A stretch of 63,701 nucleotides of DNA, from contig NZ_NHYL01000007.1 in the NCBI RefSeq assembly GCF_003288905.1, forward strand, positions 1 through 63,701, written 5' to 3'. Under the pieces are notes generated by a model, which worked only from the letters and a program-made list of their open reading frames with translations, made no database searches and was not told where the DNA came from. Position numbers and translations under genes: made by a program. The stretch's first letter is position 1. Every line of letters starts with the position of its first letter. Source of the stretch: Helicobacter sp. 11-8110 (GTDB lineage Bacteria; Campylobacterota; Campylobacteria; Campylobacterales; Helicobacteraceae). Shown piece by piece: positions 25,018 through 35,470 of this stretch.

Positions 25018-25075
25018 ATAAATAAATTTCATTTTGCTAGGCTTTATTTCAAGTCTAGCTCTCCTTAGAATTTCA
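25018..25075 (+). terminator. Possible terminator after the receptor gene
   Basis: GCTAGGC (25038-25044) can pair with GTCTAGC (25055-25061) over a short AT-rich loop, followed by a T-containing stretch. Weak; the rest of 25006-25299 is featureless AT-rich DNA. Confidence 0.3.
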
Positions 25076-25299
25076 AATTTACAATCTTTTTATTATTTAA
25101 AATGGTTTGCTTAATTAATGGCAACCATTTTGATTTTCACACAAAACTTCAATGAATCTATGTGTAAAAATATAACGATTTAAGTGTAATTTATTTTTTT
25201 AATAAAGTTTTTTATTGCTCCCTAAAGAAAAAATTAAAAAGATTCAATATAAAATAGAATCATTTATTTTAAAATTAATGCCAAAATCTTGGAGTTTTT

Positions 25300-26721
25300 A
25301 TGTTTAGACGAATTCTTATTGCCAATCGTGGCGAAATTGCCATTCGCATTATTCGCGCCTGCAATGATTTAAATATCGAATCTGTAGCAATCTATTCTCA
25401 CGCTGATAGAGATAGTCTGCATGTCAAAATGGCAACCCACACCTATGCCATAAGCGAAGATCCTATTAAAGGATATTTGGATCCTGATAGAATCATTGAA
25501 GCAGCAAAAGCAACCGAATCAGAAGCCATTCACCCAGGCTATGGTTTTTTAAGTGAAAATGCCCTTTTTGCAAAAAAAGTCAAAGAAGCAGGGTTAGTGT
25601 GGATTGGTCCAGAGAGTGAAGTCATCGCCAAAATGGGAGATAAGAATGCCGCAAGAAATCTAATGATACAAAATGGAATCCCAGTTGTCCCAGGCACAGA
25701 ACCGCTTAACAAATTAAGTCTTTATGAAATACAAAAAATTGCAAGAAAAATTGGCTATCCTGTAATACTCAAAGCAAGTAGCGGAGGGGGTGGTAGAGGA
25801 ATCCGTGTTGTGCATGAAGAGAGTGAATTAGAAAATGCTTTTAATGCTTGCAAAAGAGAGGCTTTGACATTTTTTAAAAATGATGATGTTTTTATGGAAA
25901 AATATATCCAAAATCCAAAACACATTGAATTCCAGATTCTAGCTGATAATTATGGCAATGTTATTCACCTATTAGAACGCGATTGCTCTATTCAAAGGCG
26001 TCATCAAAAACTCATAGAAATCGCCCCCTGCCCTACTATTAGTGCTGATTTAAGGCGGCGAATGGGAGTGGTTGCTGTGGCTGCAGCTAAGGCTGCAAAC
26101 TATACCAATGCAGGAACAATTGAATTTTTAATTGATGATTCGAATAATTTTTATTTTATGGAAATGAATACAAGAATCCAAGTTGAACACGGCGTAACAG
26201 AAGAAATCACAGGCTTAGACCTTATTGGAAGGCAGATACGAATTGCCTATGGAGAAATTCTTGATTTAAGCCAAAATGACATTACCGCACAAGGATTTGC
26301 TATTGAAGCTAGAATCAACGCTGAAGATGTGCATAATGATTTCATACCAAACCCCGGAATTATCACTGCCTATTATCCTGCACTTGGACCTTTTGTAAGG
26401 GTAGATAGCTATATTTATAAAGACTTTGCAATTCCGCCCTTTTATGATTCAATGATTGCCAAACTTATTGTGCGTGCTACAAGCTATGATTTAGCAGTCA
26501 ATAAACTCAAACGCGCATTAAGTGAATTTAAAATCCGTGGCGTTAAAACCACAATTCCATTTTTGATTAATATTTGTAATGACAAAGATTTTAAACGCGG
26601 AATTTTTGATACTTCTTATTTAGAAAGCAAATTGCCATCGCTAATGCCGCAAGAAACAAGTGATGAGAGTGATTTGGTGGCAGCTATTGCAGTGGCATTA
26701 ACCAGTCAATTTGAAGAATAA
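25300..26721 (+). CDS. pycA: Pyruvate carboxylase subunit A (biotin carboxylase)
   Basis: Biotin carboxylase of 473 aa: IANRGEIAIRIIRAC at the start, ATP-grasp loop SSGGGGRGIRVV near 160, and MNTRIQVEHGVTEE near 290. The text (VFMEKYIQNPKHIEFQIL, NLMIQNGIPVVPGTE and FDTSYLE near the end) is closer to PycA of Campylobacter than to the shorter fatty-acid AccC, and the length is in the PycA range. It carboxylates biotin on the separate PycB subunit, which then carboxylates pyruvate to oxaloacetate. The pycB gene is not adjacent, which is common in this group. An AccC role is the alternative. CTTGGAG precedes the start. Confidence 0.8.
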   Translation: MFRRILIANRGEIAIRIIRACNDLNIESVAIYSHADRDSLHVKMATHTYAISEDPIKGYLDPDRIIEAAKATESEAIHPGYGFLSENALFAKKVKEAGLVWIGPESEVIAKMGDKNAARNLMIQNGIPVVPGTEPLNKLSLYEIQKIARKIGYPVILKASSGGGGRGIRVVHEESELENAFNACKREALTFFKNDDVFMEKYIQNPKHIEFQILADNYGNVIHLLERDCSIQRRHQKLIEIAPCPTISADLRRRMGVVAVAAAKAANYTNAGTIEFLIDDSNNFYFMEMNTRIQVEHGVTEEITGLDLIGRQIRIAYGEILDLSQNDITAQGFAIEARINAEDVHNDFIPNPGIITAYYPALGPFVRVDSYIYKDFAIPPFYDSMIAKLIVRATSYDLAVNKLKRALSEFKIRGVKTTIPFLINICNDKDFKRGIFDTSYLESKLPSLMPQETSDESDLVAAIAVALTSQFEE

Positions 26722-26798
26722 AAATTCTTTAAATAAAAGTAATTTTAAGTAATTTTGTAGTAGAATTAACCCTTATTTTTACAAAAAGGCAATAACTT

Positions 26799-26933
26799 AT
26801 GAAAAGAACATATCAACCACACAACACACCAAGAAAAAGAACACATGGTTTTCGCGTAAGAATGCAAACCAAAAATGGTAGAAAAGTTATCAATGCACGA
26901 AGAGCAAAAGGCAGAAAAAGATTAGCTGTTTAA
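26799..26933 (+). CDS. rpmH: 50S ribosomal protein L34
   Basis: 44 aa, starting [19 protein letters not shown] and ending KGRKRLAV, diagnostic of L34. Highly basic. First gene of the rpmH-rnpA-yidD-yidC-khpB-mnmE cluster, which marks the origin-proximal region in many bacteria; no dnaA is in this window. AAAAAGGCAA lies upstream of the ATG. Confidence 0.98.
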   Translation: MKRTYQPHNTPRKRTHGFRVRMQTKNGRKVINARRAKGRKRLAV

Positions 26934-26955
26934 TCTTAAGTTTGGGTTTTTAGTT

Positions 26956-27282
26956 TTGGTCACTTTAAAAAATAAGAAAGATTTTGAAAATGTCTATAAA
27001 AGCCCTAAAAAATGGCACAATCCCTATTTTATTCTTTTTTTTAAAGAAAATCTCAAATCTAACCGAGTCGGTTTTTGTGTCTCCAAAAAAGTAGGCAATG
27101 CAGTTTGTAGAAATTTTGTCAAAAGACGCCTAAGAAACCTATATCGCAATTCAATGTCTAACCTAGTCAATGGCGATATGGTTTTGTTGGCAAAAAACGG
27201 ATTAGACAAAGCTCCCTATTCCACTTTACAAAGTAGCTATAGCCACGCACTGATGCGACTAAAACTACTTCAAATTGGATGA
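26956..27282 (+). CDS. rnpA: Ribonuclease P protein component
   Basis: Protein of 108 aa from a TTG start at 26956, 22 nt after rpmH. The RNR motif region reads [27 protein letters not shown], with the conserved basic helix that binds precursor tRNA and the RNA subunit. It works with the rnpB RNA encoded at 52789-53108 to mature tRNA 5' ends. Its stop overlaps the yidD start (ATGA). Confidence 0.95.
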   Translation: MVTLKNKKDFENVYKSPKKWHNPYFILFFKENLKSNRVGFCVSKKVGNAVCRNFVKRRLRNLYRNSMSNLVNGDMVLLAKNGLDKAPYSTLQSSYSHALMRLKLLQIG

Positions 27283-27668
27283 ATCTAAAAATGCAAAAAC
27301 GCTTCTTTTTATCACTTATCTCTTTTTATCAGCGTTATATTTCAGCTTTGCTTGGTCCTAAATGTCGCTATTATCCCTCTTGCTCAGAATACTCCAAGCA
27401 AGTTTTTGAATTTCAAAATCCCATTGTCGCTTTTTTGAAAACTTTCTTAAGAGTTTTAAGTTGCAATCAATTCTTCCAAGGGGGCATTTCTTATCCAAAA
27501 ATTCGTAAGCTTCTCCGCCATAGCTTTATGCCACCCAAAACGCCAAAATACTGGTTAATACCCATAAAAACTAAAAATTTTACTTTTAAGAATCTCCCTT
27601 GCATAACTAGAGATTCTATACAAAATGTTTATATTATAAAAAATTTCTCAAAGGTTTCCCGTGCTTAA
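27279..27668 (+). CDS. yidD: Membrane protein insertion efficiency factor YidD
   Basis: Protein of 129 aa, longer than most YidD (about 70-115) because of a C-terminal extension after PKIRK. The core is diagnostic: [26 protein letters not shown] with the three Cys pattern, and FFQGGISYP. It is a small amphipathic inner-membrane protein that helps YidC. Start at 27279 overlaps rnpA by ATGA; a second Met four codons on (MQKRFF) is possible. It overlaps yidC by 8 nt. Confidence 0.95.
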   Translation: MNLKMQKRFFLSLISFYQRYISALLGPKCRYYPSCSEYSKQVFEFQNPIVAFLKTFLRVLSCNQFFQGGISYPKIRKLLRHSFMPPKTPKYWLIPIKTKNFTFKNLPCITRDSIQNVYIIKNFSKVSRA

Positions 27669-29274
27669 TAAACTCGATAATCTAAACTCACAAACTCGTA
27701 TCATCATAGCTGTTGTTTTAGCGTTAGCTTTCTTCGTTCCTTATAGTTATTTTTATGCACCAAAACCACAAGAAAATAATGCCACTGCTACTGCTTCATC
27801 TATTCAAACCACGCAAAACCTCCCTACAACCAAAGAAGCAAAGCCTAATTCCGCTCAAGAATCAACGCAAATTTCTACAACACAAGAAATTATCACTACT
27901 ATTAGTGGAGAAAATTTTGAATACCAAATCGATCGCCTAGGGAGAATCGCACAAGTTACTCTCAAAGAAGAAAAGTATCAAAAAGATGCAAAAAATCTTG
28001 AGTTATTTAGCAATGATATTACCAATCAAAGCAATCCAAAAATCCTAGAAATTCGTTTTGCCGATTCAATGCTTAATCAACAAGCTTTTAACACCCCTTA
28101 TCAAACAAGCGCCACAAATATTGAATTAAAAGATAAAGCACAAACCCTTACGCTTACTCAAAAATTAGAAAATTTCACACTTACAAAAACTATCACATTT
28201 CACCCTAATGGTCTTTATGAAATCAAGATAGAGATTCCACAAAACTACACCTACTTCATCTCTCCTGGTATGCGCCCAAGTGCCGAAAATGATTCTTATG
28301 TCTTTAAGGGCGTTATCATAAAAGAACAAGATGGGACAATTACCGCTATTGAAGATGGCGATTCTAGCGGACAAAGCAATTTTGCAAACTCTAGCATATT
28401 AGCCGCTGTAGATAGATACTACACAACTTTATTTTTTAGTCAATCTAACAATCTTAACTCTGTAGTTTTAAGTAATGCTAATGAAAATCCAATGCCTTTT
28501 TTAAGCGCTAATGGAAATATTAAATTATCTGGCTACATTGGACCTAAAGATTATCGCTTATTAGAGAGCATCAACCCTAATCTTACCGAAGTAGTTGAGT
28601 ATGGAATCATCACCTTTTTTGCCAAGCCTCTCTTTTTGCTTTTAGAAACACTTTATGACTGGTGTGGGAACTGGGGATGGGCGATTATTTTATTAACACT
28701 TATTGTTAGAGTTGTCCTTTATCCTTTGACTTACAAGGGAATGGTCTCTATGCAAAAACTCAAAGAACTTGCTCCAAAAATGAAAGAGATTCAACAAAAA
28801 TACAAAGGTGAGCCACAAAAACTTCAAGCTCATATGATGGAGCTTTATAAAAAACACGGCGCTAATCCAATGGGCGGATGTTTGCCACTTCTTTTGCAAA
28901 TGCCTGTGTTTTTTGCAATTTACCGCGTTTTATACAATGCCATCGAGCTAAAAGGGGCTGCTTGGTTACTTTGGATTCAAGACTTATCTGTTATAGACCC
29001 TTATTTTGTTTTACCAGTTCTTATGGGTATTACTATGTATCTCCAACAACATCTAACGCCAACTACTTTTAATGACCCCATACAAGAAAAAATCTTTAAA
29101 TTCTTGCCACTTATTTTTACTATTTTCTTTGTAACTTGCCCTTCAGGTTTGGTGCTTTATTGGTTTGTAAATAATATTTTCTCCATCTTACAGCAACTAC
29201 TCATCAACAAAGCTCTTGAACGCAAAAAAGCAAGGGAAATTGCCGAACACAAAAAGCATAAGGTCGAAAAATGA
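27661..29274 (+). CDS. yidC: Membrane protein insertase YidC
   Basis: Protein of 537 aa with a GTG start at 27661. The N-terminal anchor (IIIAVVLALAFFVPYSYFY) is followed by a periplasmic domain of about 300 residues of the Gram-negative type. Five membrane segments follow from about 325 (GWAIILLTLIVRVVLYPLTYK) with the 60KD_IMP core including GGCLPLLLQMPVFFAIYRVL, with the usual positive tail. It inserts membrane proteins alone or with SecYEG. It overlaps yidD and khpB. Confidence 0.97.
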   Translation: MLNKLDNLNSQTRIIIAVVLALAFFVPYSYFYAPKPQENNATATASSIQTTQNLPTTKEAKPNSAQESTQISTTQEIITTISGENFEYQIDRLGRIAQVTLKEEKYQKDAKNLELFSNDITNQSNPKILEIRFADSMLNQQAFNTPYQTSATNIELKDKAQTLTLTQKLENFTLTKTITFHPNGLYEIKIEIPQNYTYFISPGMRPSAENDSYVFKGVIIKEQDGTITAIEDGDSSGQSNFANSSILAAVDRYYTTLFFSQSNNLNSVVLSNANENPMPFLSANGNIKLSGYIGPKDYRLLESINPNLTEVVEYGIITFFAKPLFLLLETLYDWCGNWGWAIILLTLIVRVVLYPLTYKGMVSMQKLKELAPKMKEIQQKYKGEPQKLQAHMMELYKKHGANPMGGCLPLLLQMPVFFAIYRVLYNAIELKGAAWLLWIQDLSVIDPYFVLPVLMGITMYLQQHLTPTTFNDPIQEKIFKFLPLIFTIFFVTCPSGLVLYWFVNNIFSILQQLLINKALERKKAREIAEHKKHKVEK

Positions 29275-29969
29275 AGAAAATAGAAGCGACAACTCTTGAA
29301 AATGCCCTTATTGAAGCTTCTAAACTTTTTAATTGCTCTATTGTAGAACTAGAATATGAAATCATTCAAAATCCCCAAAAAGGATTTTTAGGTTTTGGCA
29401 AAAAAAATGCCATTATCTGCGCTCAACCCAAAAAAACAAATCAAACCCCAATCAAACAAACCTCTACGCCTAAACCTCAACCAATACCACAAAAAGAATC
29501 CTCCAAAGATCTTAATCAAATCTCTATACAAGTCCAAAAAGAACTACAAGAATTGCTTCAACTCCTTCCTTATAAGATTGATGAAGTAATTGTAGAACCC
29601 TATAATGAAAATACCTTGTATATTAAAATTGATGGGGAAGATTCAGCTTTATTAATTGGCAAAGAGGGTTACCGATACAAAGCTTTTTCTTATCTTATTT
29701 TTAATTGGGTAAATCATGTCTATGGACTAATGGTGCGATTAGAAATTGCTGAATTTCTTAAAAATCAAGAAGAAATGATCGCCAATCATCTTATGCCTGT
29801 TATTGAAAATATCAAAACCTATGGAAAAGCTCAAACAAAACCATTAGATGGAGTTTTGGCACACATCGCTCTTAAACAATTAAGAGAACAATTCCCAGAC
29901 AAATATATCTCTTTTAGAATCAATCAAGAAGGACAGAGATATATCATTATCAATGAATTCCAACATTAA
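29271..29969 (+). CDS. khpB: KhpB/Jag RNA-binding protein
   Basis: Protein of 232 aa with a Jag N-terminal domain (IEATTLENALIEASKLFN, GFLGFGKKNAI), a Pro/Lys/Gln-rich linker, a KH domain (LIGKEGYRYKAFSYLIFNW) and an R3H-like end (ALKQLREQFPDKYISFRI). R3H key residues are weak. It binds RNA and, in Gram-positives, affects cell-wall synthesis. It overlaps yidC by ATGA and mnmE by 17 nt, so the cluster is one transcript. Confidence 0.93.
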   Translation: MKKIEATTLENALIEASKLFNCSIVELEYEIIQNPQKGFLGFGKKNAIICAQPKKTNQTPIKQTSTPKPQPIPQKESSKDLNQISIQVQKELQELLQLLPYKIDEVIVEPYNENTLYIKIDGEDSALLIGKEGYRYKAFSYLIFNWVNHVYGLMVRLEIAEFLKNQEEMIANHLMPVIENIKTYGKAQTKPLDGVLAHIALKQLREQFPDKYISFRINQEGQRYIIINEFQH

Positions 29970-31338
29970 TCAAACCATAGTAGCCCCAGCTACCACTTAT
30001 GGAAAATCCTCTCTTAATGTCATTAGGTTAAGCGGACAAGATTCTCTGCTTATTGCTTCCAAACTTGCCAAAATAAATCCCAATTGCCTTAAAGTGCGCC
30101 ACGCTAAACTCACCAAAATCTACTTTCAAGATGGTGAATTACTTGATGAATGTATTTTGATTTATTTTAAAGCACCCAATAGCTACACCACTGAAGATGT
30201 AATTGAATTTCAATGCCATGGAAGCACTTTTATTGCCCAAAGTATTCTGGAAGAATGCATCAAGCTTGGTGCAAGATTGGCTAAACCTGGAGAATTTACC
30301 AAACGCGCCTTTCTAGGTGGCAGAATCGATCTAAGTCAGGCTCAAGCTATCGCCAAACTCATAGAATCTTCAAATGCTAATGCACACAAAATACTAATGC
30401 GTCATTTAAATGGCGAGATGCATAGTTTTTGTGAAAATTTACGCAAAAATCTCCTTACACTCTTAGCTCATAGCGAAGTTTTTATTGATTATGCTGATGA
30501 AGAATTGCCACAAGATTTAATGAAAAATCTTTTAAACAAACTTGATTCTACCCTACTCACTCTCCAAAATCTCTTAGAGCAATCCATACAAAAAAAATCT
30601 ATTTTTGAGGGTTATAAACTTTGCATTATCGGAAAACCCAATGTAGGAAAAAGCTCTTTACTTAATGCACTTTTACACGAAGATCGCGCTATTGTAAGTG
30701 ATATTGCAGGAACAACACGCGATAGTATTGAAGAAAATTTTACTTTAGAGGGGCATTTATTGCGCCTCATTGACACAGCAGGAATCCGACAAAGCCAAGA
30801 CATAATTGAAGCCAAAGGCATAGAGAGAAGCTTGCAAAAAGCCGAACAAAGCGATATTTTAATCGCCCTTTTTGATAGTAGTCGCCCCCTAGAAGAAGAA
30901 GATTTAAAAATAATAGAAATTCTAAAAACCCACCAAGATTCCAAAAAAATCATCGTTTTATTAAATAAAGCAGATTTAAAAGGAAGTTTTGATTTTCAAA
31001 TACTAGCTCCTTTTAATCCACTTAACTTATGTCTCAAAGATGACAATATAACTTCTAGTAATTCTTTGTTATCGCATTTTAAAAGTCATCTTATTTCACT
31101 TCTTAACTCTCAAGAAAACTCACAAATGCTACTTCTAGTCTCACAATATCAATTTCAAGCCATTCAAGAGTGTATTCAAGCTCTCTATGATTCAAAACTT
31201 CCTTTAGTAAATGGCGAACTAGAACTCTTTAGTTTTCATATTAATGAAGCCTTAAAAGCTTTAGCTTCTATTACAAAACCTTATGAATATTCCCAAATGC
31301 TTGATGTGATGTTTAATGATTTTTGCCTTGGCAAATAA
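29953..31338 (+). CDS. mnmE: tRNA modification GTPase MnmE
   Basis: Protein of 461 aa. An N-terminal folate-binding domain, then the G domain inserted in a helical domain: GKPNVGKSSLLNAL (G1, near 219), GTTRD (G2), DTAG (G3), NKAD (G4). The C-terminal motif is FCLGK, with the conserved Cys. With MnmG it makes the 5-carboxymethylaminomethyl group at wobble uridine 34. Last gene of the cluster. Confidence 0.97.
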   Translation: MNSNINQTIVAPATTYGKSSLNVIRLSGQDSLLIASKLAKINPNCLKVRHAKLTKIYFQDGELLDECILIYFKAPNSYTTEDVIEFQCHGSTFIAQSILEECIKLGARLAKPGEFTKRAFLGGRIDLSQAQAIAKLIESSNANAHKILMRHLNGEMHSFCENLRKNLLTLLAHSEVFIDYADEELPQDLMKNLLNKLDSTLLTLQNLLEQSIQKKSIFEGYKLCIIGKPNVGKSSLLNALLHEDRAIVSDIAGTTRDSIEENFTLEGHLLRLIDTAGIRQSQDIIEAKGIERSLQKAEQSDILIALFDSSRPLEEEDLKIIEILKTHQDSKKIIVLLNKADLKGSFDFQILAPFNPLNLCLKDDNITSSNSLLSHFKSHLISLLNSQENSQMLLLVSQYQFQAIQECIQALYDSKLPLVNGELELFSFHINEALKALASITKPYEYSQMLDVMFNDFCLGK

Positions 31339-31361
31339 GCACACCTCTAGCTAACTTTTAA

Positions 31362-31901
31362 CTATTTAGTCCTTAAAAATTCAAAAAGTAGCACCAAAAC
31401 TACTGCAATATTTGCTAGAATCAAACCACTAAAAAATCCTACAAAATCCAACCAACCTTTTTTTAAAAAGATTAAAAATAAAATTGCAAAGAGTGCATAT
31501 GCCAATAATCTTAAAGGCATAAAAAACATTTTAAATCCAAACTTACTAGTATCTTTGCTAAACCCACGCCAAAATTTTCGCCCCCTTTGTTTGCACTCTT
31601 TTACAAACTCTTCTTCAGAGATTTGTGGTGCATTCTCATCCCAAAATTCTTCTTCCTTGTCTTCTTTGCTTTGATAGAGATTTGCCAATGCCTCCAGCTC
31701 TTCTTTAGATGATCTTAAAATAAGCCTAGAAATCTTATTTTTCTGAGCTAGACAAGTAAAACCCACAATCATAAGAAAAGAAAGAAAGGCAAAAACAAAG
31801 CTAAACGCAAAAAGTCTGCCCCAAAAAATAGTAGCCAGACTTCCGCTAACAATCAAGATTCCAACAAGCACAAAAATGGCTGTCTTAATCCTCATCATCA
31901 T
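31362..31901 (-). CDS. Hypothetical membrane protein
   Basis: About 179 aa with two N-terminal membrane segments ([21 protein letters not shown] and a second just after), a charged cytoplasmic stretch with KEDKEEEFWDENAPQISEEEF, and two C-terminal segments. No family function is known to me. Three Met codons in a row at 31893-31901 overlap the end of the AtpZ-like gene; a start at 31922 is the longest possibility. It follows the AtpZ-like gene and hemL on the same strand and is probably co-transcribed. Confidence 0.7.
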   Translation of the reverse strand: MMMRIKTAIFVLVGILIVSGSLATIFWGRLFAFSFVFAFLSFLMIVGFTCLAQKNKISRLILRSSKEELEALANLYQSKEDKEEEFWDENAPQISEEEFVKECKQRGRKFWRGFSKDTSKFGFKMFFMPLRLLAYALFAILFLIFLKKGWLDFVGFFSGLILANIAVVLVLLFEFLRTK

Positions 31902-32181
31902 CCCATTTTTTTTGGTAAGCATATTTTGGATCTTTGCTTAGCTCATCTAGCTCCCTTTTTTGCCTTTTATAAGCTTTATATACATTTAAAATAGCTGCCA
32001 AAACACCCCAAACAACCCCAAGCCAAAAAAGCCACCGATAGCCAAATAGAGCCTCCAATCCATAGCCAATCCCAACCCCAATAAGCACCGCCACTACCAT
32101 TGAGATTCCAAGAGTAGCATTAGAATACGCTAGTATCGCATCACTATACTTTGGTTTTTGAATAGAATCTTTATTTTCCAT
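31885..32181 (-). CDS. AtpZ/AtpI-family membrane protein
   Basis: 98 aa with two membrane helices ([20 protein letters not shown] and [15 protein letters not shown]) joined by a short GYR loop, and a charged tail. This is the AtpZ/AtpI pattern; members help assemble or supply ions to the F1Fo ATP synthase. No atp operon is next to it; the same split position with hemL is, as far as I recall, usual in Helicobacter and Campylobacter relatives. It overlaps hemL by 11 nt. Confidence 0.85.
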   Translation of the reverse strand: MENKDSIQKPKYSDAILAYSNATLGISMVVAVLIGVGIGYGLEALFGYRWLFWLGVVWGVLAAILNVYKAYKRQKRELDELSKDPKYAYQKKWDDDED

Positions 32182-33490
32182 ATGCGCCTATCTCTAAAAA
32201 CACTTCTTTAGCTTTACTTAAAACTTTATCAATCATTGCTTCATTCATTCCTACACAAATAAAACCTGTCTCAAACTGCGAAGCGGCAAAATATACTCCC
32301 CTCTCTAGCATTCCTTGATGAAATTTTCCAAACAATTCTGTATCGCTCTTTAGTGCATCTTCAAAGTTTTCTACTGGATTTTGGTTAAAGAAAAACCCAA
32401 ACATACTCCCTCTCACACAAGTTTGAAGTGTAATCCCAAATTCAGCTGCAATATTCTTTAATCCATTAGTTAGTTGCAAAGCAAGTGATTCTAGCTTTCC
32501 ATAAATTTCAGGATTATTTTTTAGCTTTTTTAAAGCCACAAGCCCTGCACTCATTGCCACTGGATTCCCACTTAATGTGCCTGCTTGATACACGCTACCT
32601 TGAGGTGAAAGGAGATTCATAATCTCTGATCTTCCACCAAAAGCTCCAACTGGCATTCCACCACCAATAACTTTTCCAAAAGTTACCAAATCTCCATTTA
32701 CTCCATAGAAGCTTTGAGAACCATTTAATGAGGCTCTAAATCCACTCATCACTTCATCTAATATTAAAACAATCCCTTCTTGTTTGCAAAGCCTCTCTAA
32801 AGATTCTAAAAACTCTTTTTTAGCAGGAACTAACCCCATATTTCCTGCAATAGGCTCTAAAATTACACACGCTACACCCTTACCTTTTTGCTCGCTAATT
32901 TGAATACAAGATTCTACGCTTTGAATGTCATTGTATCGCGCAACCAAAGTATGCTTAGTAAAATCCTCAGGCACACCAGGAGAACTTGGCGAACCAAAAG
33001 TTGCCAACCCACTTCCCGCGTTCACAAGCAAAGAATCACTATGCCCATGATAGCAACCTTCAAACTTAATAATATCATCTCTTTTTGTATAAGCTCTAGC
33101 TAATCTAATAGCGCTCATAGTCGCTTCAGTGCCACTTGAAACAAAGCGAATCTTATCAATTCCTTCATAAATTGAAATTACTTCTTTAGCCAAAGCTGTT
33201 TCCAAAGTCGTTGGAGCTCCAAAGGATAAGCCTTTTTTGATAGTTTCTATAACAATTGCTTCAATCTCCTTATCGCAATGCCCAAAAATCAAAGGTCCCC
33301 AACTTTGCACAAAATCAATATAAGTATTATTGTCTTCATCAATCAAATAGGGACCTTCCCCTCTTTTGATAAAAGGGGGTGTGCCCCCTACACTTTTAAA
33401 TGCCCTAACAGGCGAATTCACTCCACCTGGAATCACCTGCTTTGCTTCATTAAAATCATTAATACTATTTAAATGATTTAAAGTTTCCAT
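32171..33490 (-). CDS. hemL: Glutamate-1-semialdehyde 2,1-aminomutase
   Basis: PLP enzyme of 439 aa. Visible: [53 protein letters not shown] and the lysine loop [16 protein letters not shown]. It converts glutamate-1-semialdehyde to 5-aminolevulinate in the C5 haem pathway, which serves the cytochromes encoded by nrfHA here. Leads a three-gene minus-strand operon with the AtpZ-like gene and a membrane protein. Confidence 0.97.
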   Translation of the reverse strand: METLNHLNSINDFNEAKQVIPGGVNSPVRAFKSVGGTPPFIKRGEGPYLIDEDNNTYIDFVQSWGPLIFGHCDKEIEAIVIETIKKGLSFGAPTTLETALAKEVISIYEGIDKIRFVSSGTEATMSAIRLARAYTKRDDIIKFEGCYHGHSDSLLVNAGSGLATFGSPSSPGVPEDFTKHTLVARYNDIQSVESCIQISEQKGKGVACVILEPIAGNMGLVPAKKEFLESLERLCKQEGIVLILDEVMSGFRASLNGSQSFYGVNGDLVTFGKVIGGGMPVGAFGGRSEIMNLLSPQGSVYQAGTLSGNPVAMSAGLVALKKLKNNPEIYGKLESLALQLTNGLKNIAAEFGITLQTCVRGSMFGFFFNQNPVENFEDALKSDTELFGKFHQGMLERGVYFAASQFETGFICVGMNEAMIDKVLSKAKEVFLEIGAYGK

Positions 33491-33500
33491 AAATTGCCCT

Positions 33501-34673
33501 TTATTTTATTTTATGAGAGACAAATTTTGACATATTATTCAAAATCTCTCCGCCTTTTCTAAAGCCTAATGCACAAGCCTCATAAGCATAAAAAACATTG
33601 GCTTGATAAAAACTTCTATTATGCTGATTTATTAAAGCATATTCTTGATAAATCTCAGGATAATTTCCATAATTTCCACCATTTTGTACTAAAGGATTCC
33701 CTTTTGAATCAAGAATACTTACACTCTCTCCCTCCCTGCCAAAAGCATGTTTTTTTACTTGCTTTTTGCCTACTAAAGGCTCATAGGAAGTCTCTAGCAA
33801 CAAAGGATGATTAGGGAATAAATCCCACAAAATCTTAAGCATTCTTTTGCTTTGAAACATTAATGTATAAGCAGGATTTAAAAAGATAGTGTTTTTATTT
33901 CGCATCATTGTAGTAATAAGATTAGCCAAATCAGGCTCATCAATGGCAATACTCTCCCAAGGAATCAATTTAAACCAAAATTCATAATTTTCTCCATTGA
34001 AACTCAAACCAGCATTTTCATCCAAATGCGCTTCGTGTGCATAACAAAAATTTGTCCCAAATCCCGCTTCTTTAGCAATAACTTCAAGCAATCGTATCGT
34101 CCTCTCTTCTTCCTCGCTTCCTTGAATGCTAGAAAAAAGTATCTTCCACCCTTCATAAATTTCATTAAAATTAGAAATATCTTCACCCAAAGTAATGATT
34201 CGTTTAAAGTTATCGCACAATGATTCATATAAGCTATTAAATTGCAATGATTCCTTAAATCCATTTTTTTTAAGCAAAGCCCATTGAATAATCGCACTTT
34301 CATAAACCATTGTTGGCGTATCTGCATTAAATTCTAGTAGCTTAATGGGCGCTCCATCAAGCCCACCTGCCAAATCAAATCGCCCATACAAATGCCAATG
34401 CACTTCCTCTTCCCAGCTCATTTGAATCGCTTCTACTAGATTAAAAGGGATTCCAAGCTCAAAAAATAAATCATTATCAATCACATATTGACCTGCTTCT
34501 ACATACATATCATACAACTCATTAACTGCATCATAATAATTTTGTGCTTCTTGCTCACTTACTACAACAATTTCATCACTCACATAAGGCGTCTCATCAA
34601 CATCTGTATGCCAACTAAGCCCTAAATTTTCTAAATCTTCGTTACTTAATGGCGTTGCTTTAATAATCTCCAT
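33501..34673 (-). CDS. Glutathionylspermidine synthase-family ATP-grasp protein
   Basis: Protein of 390 aa that fits the GSP-synthetase-like family (YgiC/YjfC in E. coli): [60 protein letters not shown] and [10 protein letters not shown] near the C-terminus. The fold ligates an amine to a carboxylate using ATP. The amidase half of true Gsp is absent, and the substrate is unknown. It overlaps nothing but lies 2 nt after the UPF0323 gene; the same pairing occurs in H. pylori. Confidence 0.9.
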   Translation of the reverse strand: MEIIKATPLSNEDLENLGLSWHTDVDETPYVSDEIVVVSEQEAQNYYDAVNELYDMYVEAGQYVIDNDLFFELGIPFNLVEAIQMSWEEEVHWHLYGRFDLAGGLDGAPIKLLEFNADTPTMVYESAIIQWALLKKNGFKESLQFNSLYESLCDNFKRIITLGEDISNFNEIYEGWKILFSSIQGSEEEERTIRLLEVIAKEAGFGTNFCYAHEAHLDENAGLSFNGENYEFWFKLIPWESIAIDEPDLANLITTMMRNKNTIFLNPAYTLMFQSKRMLKILWDLFPNHPLLLETSYEPLVGKKQVKKHAFGREGESVSILDSKGNPLVQNGGNYGNYPEIYQEYALINQHNRSFYQANVFYAYEACALGFRKGGEILNNMSKFVSHKIK

Positions 34674-34675
34674 TA

Positions 34676-35308
34676 TTAACCCCCAAAAGCACTTGTGGAG
34701 CTACTAGAGCGATTCTGGGTTGCGCTAGTGTTGTTTGGAGAATAAAATCCACTGCGACCTACACTACTTGTAGCACCTGTAGCACTACGATTAAAAGAGC
34801 TTTGTGAACGCTCATAAGCTTGTGGAGTTTTATAACTTGTTCTTTGCTGGGCTTGATAATTTTGATTATTAAAAAGCTTACTTCCAATCCAACTTCCCAA
34901 AATTGCCCCTGCTGCACTTGCCAAAATCGTTTCACCAAGTGATAATCCAGCGCCTGTTGGGTTTGTAAGTTGCGAAGTACCTGCATCGATTTTTTTTGAT
35001 TCTTCTGCTATGATTTTATCAATTTCCTCTTGACTTAAAATCCGCTCATTTCCATTAGCTTCTCTCAAAATTACACGCGTTGTATCACTTGGAGTTTCTT
35101 CTAAAATCTTATAAGTTCCATCACTTTGTTGCTCAATAGTTACTGTCGCACCATTTTTAGTAGCTTGCTCCAAACTTCTAGTGTTATTAGAAGTTTGAGC
35201 TCCATTATCGCAACCCACCAATGTCAAAATTGCTACCAATCCTAAGCCGCTTTTGCTAAAAACGCCTACAATCTTAGGATCTGATATTTTTTTTAAAAAC
35301 TTTTTCAT
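34676..35308 (-). CDS. UPF0323 lipoprotein
   Basis: Protein of 210 aa with a lipobox TLVGC after a hydrophobic stretch that starts about 25 residues in ([13 protein letters not shown]), a central acidic part ([15 protein letters not shown]), a Gly-rich hydrophobic segment ([21 protein letters not shown]), and a long Ser/Asn/Gln/Arg-rich tail ending in SAFGG. This is the UPF0323 layout known from Campylobacter and Helicobacter. No function is known. It is the first gene of a pair with the ATP-grasp protein. Confidence 0.85.
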   Translation of the reverse strand: MKKFLKKISDPKIVGVFSKSGLGLVAILTLVGCDNGAQTSNNTRSLEQATKNGATVTIEQQSDGTYKILEETPSDTTRVILREANGNERILSQEEIDKIIAEESKKIDAGTSQLTNPTGAGLSLGETILASAAGAILGSWIGSKLFNNQNYQAQQRTSYKTPQAYERSQSSFNRSATGATSSVGRSGFYSPNNTSATQNRSSSSTSAFGG

Positions 35309-35470
35309 TCTCTAAAAACTCCTTAATTTTCCCAAATTTAAAAGAGATTATACACACAAGAAAATAAAATTGCCCTTGAAAAATTGTGCTATTTTTTTTA
35401 TAAATTTTTAAGTTTTAATTAAATAGAATACCTGCTTTTTATTCAAATTAAAATTCTTAAAGGAAATGTG

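Noticed and set aside
25300-26721. Calling the biotin carboxylase accC
   Set aside because: Length and sequence style fit the PycA branch of Campylobacterota better; the AccC option is mentioned in the entry.
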